This document shows positions 1-9,510 of a stretch of DNA of 64,000 nt, piece by piece; the stretch's first letter is position 1, and each line of letters begins with the position of its first letter. The notes under the pieces are model-generated. The model saw only the letters and a program-made list of their open reading frames with translations. It made no database searches and was not told the DNA's origin. This DNA is from Corylus avellana (Eukaryota > Streptophyta > Magnoliopsida > Fagales > Betulaceae): NCBI RefSeq assembly GCF_901000735.1, contig NC_081544.1, positions 35,415,235 through 35,479,234 of the forward strand, in the 5' to 3' direction. The position numbers and the translations under genes are program-made.

Positions 1-429
1 GTGTTTACTTTTCATCACAAATACAACATTAAAAGGGAAATTTTTCTTTTGGTTGCAAAAATAAAATTCAAAATATATAGATCGAGCATGATCCAATTAA
101 ATCACAAATTTCACACACGTACAGTACTGCAGAAAGTGTGTTGGTGCTTGAGTGTTCTTTGGATTCTGCTACAGAAAGGAGGAAGACCTTGACTCGATGT
201 CCTTAATTATTTAGCGAGTGTCGGAGAGAGTAAGAGGAGGAAGACCTTGACTTGATGTCGATCCTTCTAGGTTAAGGAGACCTCATATACCTTTCATAAT
301 TGTTTAGCAAGTGCCTGAGAGAGCCGGAGGGAGAAAAAGAGGAGGAAGACCTTAATTGACTTGATGTCCTTCTCGGTTAAGGAAACCTGATATTTAACTG
401 CTGAGGAAATTATAGAAATCTTAGACCAT
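1..429. repeat. Intergenic left edge with three degenerate tandem copies
   Basis: No convincing gene is seen. A motif beginning GGAGGAAGACCTT recurs at about 178, 236 and 341. Each copy is followed by a gacttgatgtcctt-like stretch, and two also share a 'ttagcRagtg' stretch. The copies are of unequal length (about 58 and 105 bp apart), so this is a decayed tandem repeat of unknown origin. The open frame at the very edge has no recognisable protein. Confidence 0.5.
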
Positions 430-658
430 GGCTGTGTTTGCCAAAGGACCCAAAAAAAAAAAAAATTAACTATTTATTTTAAAATTAATTCCAACATTTT
501 TATTATTTATATCATATAAATAACTTTTTATTACTATTTAAATTAAAAAAATCACTACAAAATAAAATTTTTTACTTTCTCATATAAAATATATATATAT
601 ATTTTTTTTCACATGCTCCAGTTCACTTCATTTTTTAAGTTTTTTGCCAAACACGCCC
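430..658. mobile_element. AT-rich MITE with GGC(T)GTGTTTGSC termini
   Basis: The left end reads GGCTGTGTTTGCCAAA and the right end reads TTTGCCAAACACGCC, forming terminal inverted repeats around an AT-rich core. A second member of the same family lies at 23470-23676, sharing the termini and several internal stretches (for example 'cactttattttttaag'). The target duplication is unclear. It is non-autonomous, as no transposase is present. Confidence 0.65.
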
Positions 659-882
659 CAACGACATACGTTCACACCACAACGGCTGTGTGGAAATGTT
701 GACTTTGGGGACAAGGGTGATGATTGATGAAGCATGGCAAACCAAAAGTGTTGCCACACGACATACGTTCCCACGCTTCACGTTTGTGGGTTTCATACTT
801 GCTTTTGCATGGCCTTTATATTGCGTGGTCAATGCTCTATTAATTGCTTTTCCCATTTTCACACAGCCCTGATCATTTCCTG

Positions 883-910
883 GAAGCTTCACTGAAGCTT
901 CAAGTCGAAG
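883..910 (+). promoter_or_regulatory. Heat-shock-element-like GAAGCTTC pair
   Basis: Two perfect GAAGCTTC palindromes (883-890 and 894-901) and a further GAAG (907-910) lie about 375 bp upstream of the first AAA-ATPase start codon. GAAnnTTC is the core of a plant heat shock element. The 3-bp spacing between the units is not the ideal 2 bp, so HSF binding is an inference. A related block lies in the promoter of the downstream paralogue. A TATTAAAG-like TATA box follows at about 947. Confidence 0.4.
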
Positions 911-1284
911 ATACATATCCCCTGGCCTTTTCTTTTCTTTTCTTTTATTAAAGCCCTTTACGGCTCTACCCACAATTCTCACTCCAAGCTTCGTTCCTAG
1001 CTTAATTCCATCACCATCAGTTTAATTCCCTACAAATCTTTCACATCGGTTTATTCCTTGATGCTATTGATTATCATTATCAATGTGTCAAGTAGTTCCC
1101 CTGGTCCATGACTTTACACACGGTTGCTGACGGTGTTAATCATCTACCAATGTCAGTTATCTTCCTCCATGACCTGCTTCTTCTTGTGTGTCTTAGTAAT
1201 ATCTACTGATGCACTGATTTTGGAAAATTTCCTTCCAGTTTTCTCCTTAGAGCTCTTTGGCCACTCAGCTTTCTCCTGATCATC

Positions 1285-2848
1285 ATGTTCTCTCTAACAA
1301 GCATGCCTTCATCAACATCAGCTCTATCAGCATATACCTCTTTCACTGCATTCGTAATGCTGCTCCGGACTCTCATCAATGAGTTCAAAACCATAATCAC
1401 CCAGCTCATTCCAAAACAACTCCAAGAGAATTTCTTATCGAGGCTTGAAGGCTTTTTTGGAAGTCTCTCATCATCTCAAATGACTCTTGTCGTTGATGAA
1501 TACAACGGGCTTTCCATCAACGAAATTTACCAGGCTTCTGAACTCTATTTAACCACAAGAATTACCCCTTCAATCCGACAGCTTAAGGTTTTCAAGACCC
1601 CGTGTGAGAAGAAGCTCTCCATCACCGTCAACAAAGGAGAAAAGATTGTCGACATATTCGAGGGAATACATTTCACATGGGAATTCGTTTCCACCGAAAA
1701 GCAGAAATCATATTATGATTCTGAAAGGGGCTCTCAGGCAACAGAAACAACTGAAAGTAGATCAATTCTACTCAATTTTCCCAAGAAATACAAAGAAGAG
1801 GTACTCAACACTTATCTGCCACATGTGGTTGGCATATCAAAAGCCATACAGGAAGAAAATAAGGTGTTGAAACTCTATTCACTCGGACGCTTCTTCACAT
1901 GGGAATACATTCATCTTGAACACCCATCCACTTTTGATACACTGGCAATGGATCCAAAGCAAAAAAGAGATTTGATGGATGACTTGGACAGATTTGTGAA
2001 GAGAAGGGACTTTCATAGGAGAGTGGGAAAGGCATGGAAACGTGGTTACCTTCTATATGGTCCTCCTGGTACAGGCAAGTCAAGCTTGATAGCAGCCATG
2101 GCTAATTACCTGAAATTTGACATCTATGATTTGGAGCTTACAAATTTAAGTAGCAATTCAGAGCCCAGGAGACTGTTAGCCTCTATTGCAAATCGATCTA
2201 TTCTTGTAATTGAGGATATTGATTATATCATTGAACTTCAAGACCGATATCGATATGGAGGATCCGATGATGCCGATAGCCAGGTGAGTTTATAAATTTT
2301 AACCATTTGTAGGCTTACATGCCCAGAAATGCTTTTATTTAAAGGCAACTTTTGATCAGTTGGTTACTAAAAGTAAAGATGATTAACTTGTTCTCTCCAA
2401 TTGACAGCTAACACCATCTGGGTTGCTTAATTTTATGGATGGGCTATGGTCAAGCTGTGGAGAAGAGAGAATTATTGTGTTCACAACCCACCACAAAGAC
2501 ATAATCAAAAATCCTCCATATGAAGATATGCCCGAAGAAGAAAAAGAAGAAGAAGACTCTGAATATGACGATGAGCCTGAAGAACATCTAGACCCTTCAT
2601 TCTTGAGACCAGGCCGCATAGACATGCACATCCACATGTCGTATTGCACTCCATGTGGGTTCAAGATCCTTGCTTCCAACTACCTGAGAGTTGAAAGTCA
2701 CAGCCTGTTTGCTGAAATAGAAGAACTATTAAAGCAAGTGGAGGTCACCCCGGCAGAGGTTGCAGAAGAACTGATGAAAAACGACGACGTTGACATCGCC
2801 CTTGCAGGACTGGTTACATTCCTTCAACGTCTAAATGGTTTAATATAG
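1285..2848 (+). CDS. BCS1-type AAA-ATPase, first tandem copy, variant ATPase core
   Basis: Two coding exons, 1285-2283 and 2408-2848, with a GT-AG intron of 124 bp; predicted 479 residues. Family: plant AAA-ATPases like At3g50930/At3g50940 (BCS1/OM66, HSR4), stress- and salicylate-induced ATPases of mitochondrial or other membranes. Visible parts are a hydrophobic N-terminal anchor (about residues 12-30), a BCS1-N region, a Walker A GPPGTGKSS (259-267) and a Walker B ILVIED (306-311). Compared with the downstream copy, three things are odd. The sensor-1 'TTN' is 'TTH' (His361). About 28 mostly acidic residues are inserted just before the LRPGR motif. The C-terminus stops early, right after 'LQRLNGLI'. 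It may be a functionally diverged or non-hydrolysing paralogue; the frame is otherwise intact, so I do not call it a pseudogene. Confidence 0.9.
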
Positions 2849-3639
2849 CCAATTGGGTTGAATTGAGAGTTCGGCCCATTCAAGCAATAGTTAAGCCATT
2901 TCAGTTGTAAAAGTTGTTAGTTTGTTAGCTGGGCCGTGAAAGTCGTTATGGGCTTCAGTCTATAAAAGGCCCATCAATGTTATTGTAAAAACCGTCTGTT
3001 TCAATTGAATAATTAGTCGGTCCCCTTGCAGAGCTACTAATAAAAAGTAACTAGGCAAAGATAAATTTGTTTAAAACTACACTTGTCAGTTCAGTTCAAT
3101 TAGCACTCAATTTATAATGTCTCCTCAATTTTTTTTTAAATATTATTGATCTGCTAGACCGTCTACGCTTTTACTTAACCCTTCCTTTAGAATCAGTTGT
3201 AATTATGGTTCTTAGAGTCTCCAATGGTAAAATTATATATCTTACCACCACATGTCTCTTGTTGCCATTGGTGAAGCCCAAGCTGTTTTGCTAGCATCTC
3301 AAGACTCAACTTTAGCTTATTTTGTTTTTGTTTTCTTTGTTAATTTGCTATCGTTGTATAGCTAGAAGGCTTACAAAGTCTTTAAGAGCGTATTTTATTG
3401 TGCACTTAGTTTAATTCGATGGTCCGCTTCCAATAAAAATTGGCTTAGAAAATGAACAAAAAAATTGGCCACTTGCAATACGCGACATAAAATTAATAAA
3501 AAAAACAAATAAATAAACATTCCTTTAGGTCACCACAACATTTTATTTTTTTTTCTAAACAAAAGAATAGGTACAGAAAAGTAGCTATTTCTTTGTGATT
3601 GGAACCTAAAATATGTTTCACGAGTCTGAAAGGTGTAGT
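2849..3639. other. Spacer between the two AAA-ATPase genes
   Basis: No gene is seen. The first 200 bp after the stop have an LTR-promoter-like composition (repeated 'gttagttt' motifs, a TATAAAAGG box near 2960, then 'tcaattgaataa'). This suggests that the 3' end of the upstream gene was replaced by retroelement-derived sequence. The rest is AT-rich. Confidence 0.35.
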
Positions 3640-3789
3640 GAGAATTGCTCAAGAAGCTTTTCCTTCCTACCATGTGGTTAACCTTGTCATATTTTCGCTA
3701 AGGTCAAGTGGCTTTTTCTTTGCGAGAATTGCTAGAGAAGCTTTTCCTTCCTACCACCACCACGTGGATGACCTTGTCATATTTTCGCT
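3640..3789 (+). repeat. Direct repeat in promoter of second AAA-ATPase, with G-box
   Basis: Two copies of a 60-66 bp unit, 3640-3699 and 3724-3789, start with gagaattgct and end with attttcgct. Each contains AGAAGCTTTTCCTTCC and an ACCTTGTCAT stretch. The second copy carries a perfect G-box CCACGTGG (3760-3767), where the first has CCATGTGG. They lie 210-360 bp upstream of the start codon, so they are candidate stress-response elements. Confidence 0.6.
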
Positions 3790-3867
3790 TTTAGAGCTAC
3801 TTACGTATATCTATTCACGTCTAAATTGACTTGGCTTGATAATTTTGCGGGAAGCTTTCTAAGCTCT

Positions 3868-3915
3868 GAAGCTTCGAGTAGAAGATACACTTCCCCTTTT
3901 TGTCTTGTATAAAAG
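3868..3915 (+). promoter_or_regulatory. Core promoter of second AAA-ATPase: GAAGCTTC and TATA box
   Basis: GAAGCTTC (3868-3875) is followed by a TATAAAAG box (3908-3915), 83 bp before the ATG. The block around it (gaagcttc, gtagaagatacac, aaagccctctac) matches the corresponding stretch at 883-965 of the first copy, showing that the promoter was duplicated with the gene. The TATA box rules out any translation start upstream of about 3935. Confidence 0.6.
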
Positions 3916-3997
3916 CCCTCTACCCAGAGTTGTAAGTATACTCCAAGCTTCCTCAATACCAGAACCATTAGTTTCCATACAAATCTTTCCCATAAGA

Positions 3998-5624
3998 ATG
4001 TTTTCGCTAACAAGGATGCCTTCCACAACCTCAGTTCTATCAGCATATACCTCCTTCGCCGCATCCACAATGCTAGCCCGGACTATGATCAATGAGGTCA
4101 AAACCATAACTAGCCAGTTCATACCGCAACAACTCCAAGAGAATTTCTTATCGAGGTTTGCAGGCCTTTTTGGAAATCTCTCGTCTGAAATGACTCTCAT
4201 CATTGATGAATACAGTGGGCTTTCCATCAATGAAGTTTTCCAGGCTTCTGAAGTCTATTTAAGCACAAGAATTACCCCCTCAATCGGACAGCTTAAGGTT
4301 TCAAAGACCCTGCATGAGAAGAACCTCACCATCAGCATCAACAAAGGAGAAAAGATTATCGACACATTCGAGGGAATACATTTCACATGGGAGTTCGTTT
4401 CCATTGAAAAGCAGAAATCACATTATGATTTTGAAAGCTATTCCGAGTCAACAGAAACGGCTGAACATAGATCAATTATGCTCAGTTTTCCCAAGAAATG
4501 CAAGGAAAAAGTGCTGAGCACTTACCTGCCATATGTAGCAAGCAGATCAAAAGCCATACAAGAAGAAAAAAAGGTGGTGAGACTGTATTCACTAGGAAAC
4601 TCATGGGAATCAAGTCATCTTGAACACCCATCTACTTTCGACACACTCGCAATGGATCCAAAGCAGAAGAGAGAGTTGATGGATGACTTGGACAGATTTG
4701 TAAAGAGAAGGGAATTTTATAGGAGAGTGGGAAAGGCGTGGAAACGTGGGTATTTGTTGTATGGTCCTCCTGGTACAGGCAAGTCAAGCTTGATAGCAGC
4801 CATGGCTAATTACTTGAAATTTGACATCTATGATTTGGAGCTTACAAATTTACATAGCAATACGGAGCTCAGGAGACTGTTAGTCTCTACTGCAAACCGA
4901 TCCATTCTTGTACTTGAGGATATTGATTGTAGCGTTGAGCTGAAAGACCGACAGTATGAAGGATTCAATCACGCCGATAGCCAGGTGAGTTTATAGATTG
5001 TAACCATTTCTTGCCACTGACTAATGATTTGCACCATTTGCAGGGTTACAAGCCAAAAACTGTTTTTATTTAAAGGCTATTTTTCAGTTGGTTGCTAAGA
5101 GTAAAGATGATTAACTTGTTCTCTCCAATTGACAGCTAACACTATCTGGGTTGCTTAATTTCATTGATGGGTTATGGTCGAGCTGTGGAGATGAGAGAAT
5201 TATTGTGTTCACAACCAACTACAAAGACAGAATAGACCCTGCATTGTTGAGGCCAGGCCGCATGGACATGCACATCCACATGTCGTATTGCACTCCATGC
5301 GGGTTCAAGATCCTTGCTTCCAACTACCTAAGAGTCAAAACTCACAGCCTGTTCGCTGAAATAGAAGGACTCCTAAAAGAGGCAGAGGTCACCCCAGCAG
5401 AGGTTGCAGAAGAGCTGATGAAAAGCGACGACGCTGACATCGCCCTTACAGGACTGGTTGCATTCCTTCAACAGAAGATGCAGATGATGAAATGCGCCGA
5501 AGAATCTAAATTGGAAGGAGAAGTCATAGAACAAGGGAAACCAAACCCGAAAACCGAGGACAGTGAGAGAACTAAGAAGTCAAGGAAAGCAAGAAGGGGT
5601 AAAAAGCAAGCGATGAAAGGTTAA
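3998..5624 (+). CDS. BCS1-type AAA-ATPase, second tandem copy
   Basis: Two coding exons, 3998-4984 and 5136-5624, with a GT-AG intron of 151 bp at the same place and phase as in the upstream copy; predicted 491 residues. It has an N-terminal hydrophobic anchor, a BCS1-N region, Walker A GPPGTGKSS (256-264), Walker B ILVLED (303-308), an intact sensor-1 Asn (TTN, residue 357) and LRPGRMD with normal spacing. The C-terminal tail is basic and Lys-rich, ending GKKQAMKG, as in other plant members. The ATG at 3998 was chosen because it aligns with the start of the first copy and follows the TATA box at 3908. The family (At3g50930/At3g50940-like, OM66/HSR4) acts in stress, cell death and salicylate responses. 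This copy looks catalytically complete. Confidence 0.94.
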
Positions 5625-5997
5625 GATAGGAAATATTGTCTACTTGATTTGCTGCATCTGTCACTTGTCTTTGCAACATATTTGCATCTTAATGTGTGAA
5701 ATAATCTGTTATTGTAATATAAAATAACTTTTCCGTGTGTTGCAAGTTCAATATATCAGTGCACAAATGTAGCACCGATGAAATAACAGACATCGAGTAT
5801 CCTGACCTGAGCTAACATATACCCAACATCAATCACAGTTTACCTTGTCGACACAAATCGACCAAGGTTGGCTACAATTTAAAACACAAATGCAAACTCG
5901 TTGCACCCAACAAACATAGCTAGGCATTTCATCAAATAGCTTCACTGCAAGCAATTTCTAACCCCAACCAAGCACATAAGAATATGAAGTGTTTTGG

Positions 5998-6160
5998 AAC
6001 GGGATCCGCACAAACGCAGGCTCCCACTATCACAAATTATGACATGGGCTCTGCCACTTGGGCAGACCTTAGGACAGCACAATTCCTAAAGTTCAATGGA
6101 AGCCACTGACCTAAGCCATGAGCCTTGTTGATCGCCCATCGACCCCGTCCAGGTAAGTAA
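5998..6160 (-). ncRNA. U1 spliceosomal snRNA, copy 1 (variant)
   Basis: The - strand reads as a plant U1 snRNA. The 5' end carries ACTTACCTG, which pairs with 5' splice sites, followed by GGACGGGGTCGATGGGCGATC, the 'GGTCTGCCCAAGTGGCAGAG' region, an Sm-type AATTTGTG and a terminal stem-loop. Differences from a canonical U1 include T instead of A at position 1 and ATTGAAC instead of ATTGCAC in loop II, the U1A-binding loop. One G-A mismatch lies in the last stem. The promoter is intact, so it may be transcribed, but as a variant U1. The 3' end is approximate. Confidence 0.85.
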
Positions 6161-6184
6161 ATTTACCCGGGCTCGTGTTTATCG

Positions 6185-6236
6185 TTATATAATAGCGCCT
6201 CAGACTTGTTCTCCCTGCTTGTTTCCCATGTGGGAT
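6185..6236 (-). promoter_or_regulatory. Pol II snRNA promoter (USE plus TATA) of U1 copy 1
   Basis: On the - strand an upstream sequence element ATCCCACATGGG (6225-6236) precedes a TATA-like ATTATATAA (6185-6193) by about 31-33 bp. The TATA box lies about 25 bp before the U1 start. Plant snRNA genes use a USE close to RTCCCACATCG; spacing of about three helical turns specifies RNA polymerase II, as expected for U1. Confidence 0.75.
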
Positions 6237-6564
6237 AACCCTACACCACAAAATGGAATGTACTCACAAAACGGAACTACAATATAACAGGGATTAGAGG
6301 AGAACTAGTGAAGTATTCAAGTAGAAAATTGCTTGATTGTAGGCACCAATAAAGTTTTTTACAACTCATTTATTCATTTCACAAGATTATTACAGCTTAT
6401 TCTAAGAAAATAATTATTATACAATAATGCCTCTAAAATAAAGGGATTGCAAACTTGCAATAATATGCAATCATTATGATTATGGAAAATATTAGGAGAG
6501 AATATTATGGAAGGATATTATGAGAAATATCATGAGAATATTATAGAGATATTTTGGAATCCTA

Positions 6565-6810
6565 TCATATCACAACATCCAGATATGATGATATCTGGCA
6601 AATGTCAAATGATAGGCAAACGTGAAACGAATTCAAAGGAGAAAAAGCAACAATTCTTGTGATAACGAGACAAAACTTCCGACTCCATCCTTAGTTTCTA
6701 TAACCAATCAAACTATACTTATCACTGGGATAGAGGGGACAAAAGACAAAGTCACCTTAGAATCAGAATTCCCATATTAACGGTAACAAAACAACCCTAA
6801 CAATCAAGAT
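6565..6810. repeat. Local duplicated block B (copy 1)
   Basis: This block shares long stretches with 7405-7533: 'aaatgataggcaaacg', 'caacaattcttg' and 'gtcaccttagaatc' followed by 'catattaacggtaac' and 'aaaacaaccct'. The second copy lacks about 75 bp from the middle. No coding content is seen. Together with the two U1 genes it forms a rearranged local duplication around the initiator tRNA gene. Confidence 0.7.
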
Positions 6811-6910
6811 TTTTCTTTTTTATTTTTGTGCCTTTTATATGTTCCTTTGTATTATTGTTTTTCTTTGACAAAATCAAGATTGCAGAAAATAAAGCAGAGT
6901 CTCTCAACAA

Positions 6911-6982
6911 ATCAGAGTGGCGCAGCGGAAGCGTGGTGGGCCCATAACCCACAGGACACAGGATCGAAACCTGTCTCTGATA
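6911..6982 (+). tRNA. Initiator tRNA-Met (CAT)
   Basis: A 72-nt cloverleaf: acceptor ATCAGAG pairs with CTCTGAT, the anticodon arm GTGGG-CCCATAA-CCCAC gives CAT, and the D arm (GCGCAGCGGAAGCGT) and A-start are typical of plant initiator tRNA-Met. The T stem is ACAGG/CCTGT rather than the usual CCAGG/CCTGG, a paired substitution that keeps the stem. A T-run at 6991-6997 should end Pol III transcription. Confidence 0.95.
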
Positions 6983-7404
6983 AGAAGTAATTTTTTTCCA
7001 GCCTAACAATCGTTTCCTGAACACAAACAAATGAACAATCCATCATTTCTCAATTTATCTCAAAATCCGTCCGCTCATAATTTTTAATGGACTCGAAAGG
7101 CACAGATTCACCAACCCAATATCTTCTGGAAAACAAAGAACAATCCTAGTAAACTACAAAGTCCAAAAAAGGCATGATCAAGCACTTCTAAGTATCAAAA
7201 TAAGCTGTTTAGACTTCTGAATTGTAATGATTTTTTGAGGTAGATGTACAATTCTATGAGCATTCTAAACATAAATTAGTTTGGAGTTTTGGGGGATAAA
7301 TAAATAAAAATTAATTTCTGTCCTTGAGAAAACTTGTACACACATGCACGGTTTAACACAGAAAATTTTCGCTATGGCCCATTTTGTCAGGGACGCAATT
7401 TCTA

Positions 7405-7533
7405 TCACAACATCCAGAGCCAAATGATAGGCAAACGAAAGGGCAACCAACAATTCTTGATCAAAGCACAAGCAGTCACCTTAGAATCGGAATTCTCATA
7501 TTAACGGTAACAAAACAACCCTGGCAATCTATC
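7405..7533. repeat. Local duplicated block B (copy 2)
   Basis: Same orientation as 6565-6810 but shortened internally. It lies downstream of U1 copy 2, whereas the first copy lies upstream of U1 copy 1. The order is therefore U1-B-tRNA-B-U1 and not a simple tandem repeat. Confidence 0.65.
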
Positions 7534-7905
7534 TCCCTTGAAGCTTCCATTACCGCATCCAGCAGAGAACAAATCGACAGTAAAGAAACCTGCAACAATC
7601 ACCCCGTGACCCGTGTCACTAAAGATTCATAAAGCCTCCCAACATTTTAAAAGGGCAAAATAAGAACCCATTGGAAACAAAAACCATAAAATAAGAAAAG
7701 TAAAGAATGATTAATTGGGTCATCAGCATTTACCAGAACATAGCAGTCTCCTCCAAAGCTACAAGAAGTTCCGCCGGTCCTCGTGTTTCCTTCTGCCCGT
7801 AGCAATGGAAGGACCTTTGGTAAAACACATCACACACGCAAAAACACAAAACATTTGGGAAAATGCCAAAAGACTTCGAAAAAGACAAAATTTGAAGCGT
7901 ATTGG

Positions 7906-8067
7906 AACGGGGGCCGCGCGAACGCAGGCCCCCACTAACACAAATTATGACGTAGGTTCTGCCACTTGGGCAGACCTTAGGACAGCACCCTTCCAGAGTG
8001 CAATGGAAGTCACTGACCTAGGCCATGGGCCTTTTTGATCACCCATCGACCCCGTCCAGGTAAGTAT
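7906..8067 (-). ncRNA. U1 spliceosomal snRNA, copy 2 (canonical)
   Basis: The - strand begins ATACTTACCTGGACGGGGTC, the hallmark plant U1 5' end that recognises 5' splice sites. It continues with loop I GATCAAAAAGG (U1-70K site), loop II ATTGCAC (U1A site), the GGTCTGCCCAAGTGGCAGA segment, an AATTTGTG Sm site and a stable final hairpin GGGGGCC...GGCCCCC with a TTCG loop. All functional elements look intact. The 3' end is placed just after the hairpin and is approximate. As part of the U1 snRNP it would act in the nucleus in the first step of intron recognition. Confidence 0.93.
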
Positions 8068-8091
8068 GTTTCACGGAGCCCTGCTTTTTTC

Positions 8092-8144
8092 TTTATATCA
8101 TAGCGCCTCTTCCTTGTTCTTCTTGCTTCTTTCCCATGTGGGAT
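8092..8144 (-). promoter_or_regulatory. Pol II snRNA promoter (USE plus TATA) of U1 copy 2
   Basis: The - strand has USE ATCCCACATGGG (8133-8144) and a TATA element GATATAAA (8092-8099), separated by 33 bp, with the TATA about 25 bp upstream of the U1 start at 8067. Pol III-type plant snRNA promoters have about 10 bp less spacing, so this reads as Pol II. The promoter sequence closely matches that of copy 1. Confidence 0.8.
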
Positions 8145-8167
8145 AACCTACACCATAAAATCGAATT

Positions 8168-9188
8168 TACTCACAACTCACAACTCACAACTTACAAGCC
8201 GATGTTAAAGAGGTGGCTCATTCAGTATCAATCGGCCATAAAATTTGTAAAAAGATGTTTGCTCTTCTAAAATTCTATCAATTCTATATGCTTTAATATT
8301 CGGTAATGATCATATTCTGCAATTGAAGTGATCCAGACCAGTGTGCAGACACCGTGAAGTCAAAGGCATGGGATGTAGAAAAATGAGATTGAGGGAGCGA
8401 GAATGAAGAATACATATTCATTAAAAAAATATATACATGCTTTAAAAAAATTAGCTACAATAAAAGTAATGTTGTTTTTTATACTCTATTCATATTGACT
8501 GACGTCGTGTGTTTTAAGTTATTTTTACATAAATCAATGTGAAAAATAATATTACTCCTTAAAAATAAATAAATAAATAAATTATTTAACTAAAATAAGA
8601 GCAATACTACTCTTTACATTCATTTCACACCAACTAACATAAACCGTATAAAATAGATGTAAAGAATAACATTGCTCCTAAAATAAAAATAAATGAATAT
8701 TTACCTAAAATTTGCTGAGTCAAATGTAAATGTTTTAAATACTTTGATTAATGCAACAAAAGTGCCAATAAAAAATAAAAAACATTATATCCCAAAAATA
8801 TCTCGCCATACTAATGTTTAGAGTCTTTGTTAAAAAATATATATATATTCTACTGGTTGATTGGACTGCCATTGGATGGTTATTGTAGGTGGCAGATTAT
8901 AGTAAAATAGAACATCAACTGTGAAAGGAAGAACAAGATGGTGGATGATGGATCCCCTTTTCGAATAATGGATCCGGAAAATTGTTAACTTCAAAGTAAC
9001 ATCCTGATATTCAATCTGCAGCCATCTAGTGAAGATGGAAAATGAAACCACAACAATGAAATTGATGAGATAGAACAGCCATTGGTAAGGCTCGGCCCCA
9101 ACCATTCTCCATCATGATTAGAAGATGACTAGATGAGGGGACCAAAAAAAAAAAAAAGAGAGCGAATGGATAAAAGAAAATTTTAGTA
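8168..9188. other. Gene-free AT-rich spacer with decayed MITEs
   Basis: No gene is seen. Two short inverted-repeat-like stretches (about 8464-8555 and 8597-8682) carry termini of the 'gagcaatactactcttta...aaagaataacattgctc' type, a MITE family also seen near 58018-58195. The rest is low-complexity AT DNA. Confidence 0.4.
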
Positions 9189-9261
9189 CGCCCACCGTGG
9201 GGCTCGAACCCACGACCACAAGGTTAAGAGCCTTGCGCTCTACCAACTGAGCTAGACGGGC
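9189..9261 (-). tRNA. tRNA-Lys (CTT)
   Basis: A 73-nt cloverleaf on the - strand: acceptor GCCCGTC/GGTGGGC, D arm GCTCAGTTGGTAGAGC, anticodon arm CAAGG-CTCTTAA-CCTTG with anticodon CTT, T arm TGGGTTCGAGCCCCA, discriminator G. No intron. A T-rich stretch (TTTTCTTTT on the - strand, about 9175-9184) lies downstream as a Pol III terminator. Confidence 0.97.
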
Positions 9262-9342
9262 TTGATGGTATTTGCTTAAACCTTAAATATATTAATTAAA
9301 CTTAATAGTGCAAATACCCATTCTACCACCAATAAGTTGTTA

Positions 9343-9510
9343 TACACACTCCCACCTCTCTACACCAATTTTTTGTCACACCTATAGATGGCTTAAAACT
9401 ACCATTGAATTTAGATAAATCATATAACTGACACATTAATATTATTGGATTTTAATTCAATGGTAGTTTTTAAAGCCACTTATAGGTGTGAATTGAGAAT
9501 AAGTGTAGCA
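9343..9510. mobile_element. MITE, 'CACCTATAgRtGGCTT' family
   Basis: Imperfect inverted repeat: 'cacacctatagatggcttaa' and 'actaccattgaattta' on the left pair with 'caatggtagt' and 'aaagccacttataggtgtg' on the right, about 168 bp in all. The element at 29545-30070 carries related arms. No coding capacity. Confidence 0.6.

Noticed and set aside
3905..3997. Upstream in-frame start for the second AAA-ATPase
   Set aside because: It would begin at a TTG overlapping the TATA box. The ATG at 3998 aligns with the paralogue.
7715..8038. 107-codon + strand frame and its - strand partner
   Set aside because: They overlap the U1 snRNA gene, whose conserved RNA elements explain the sequence.
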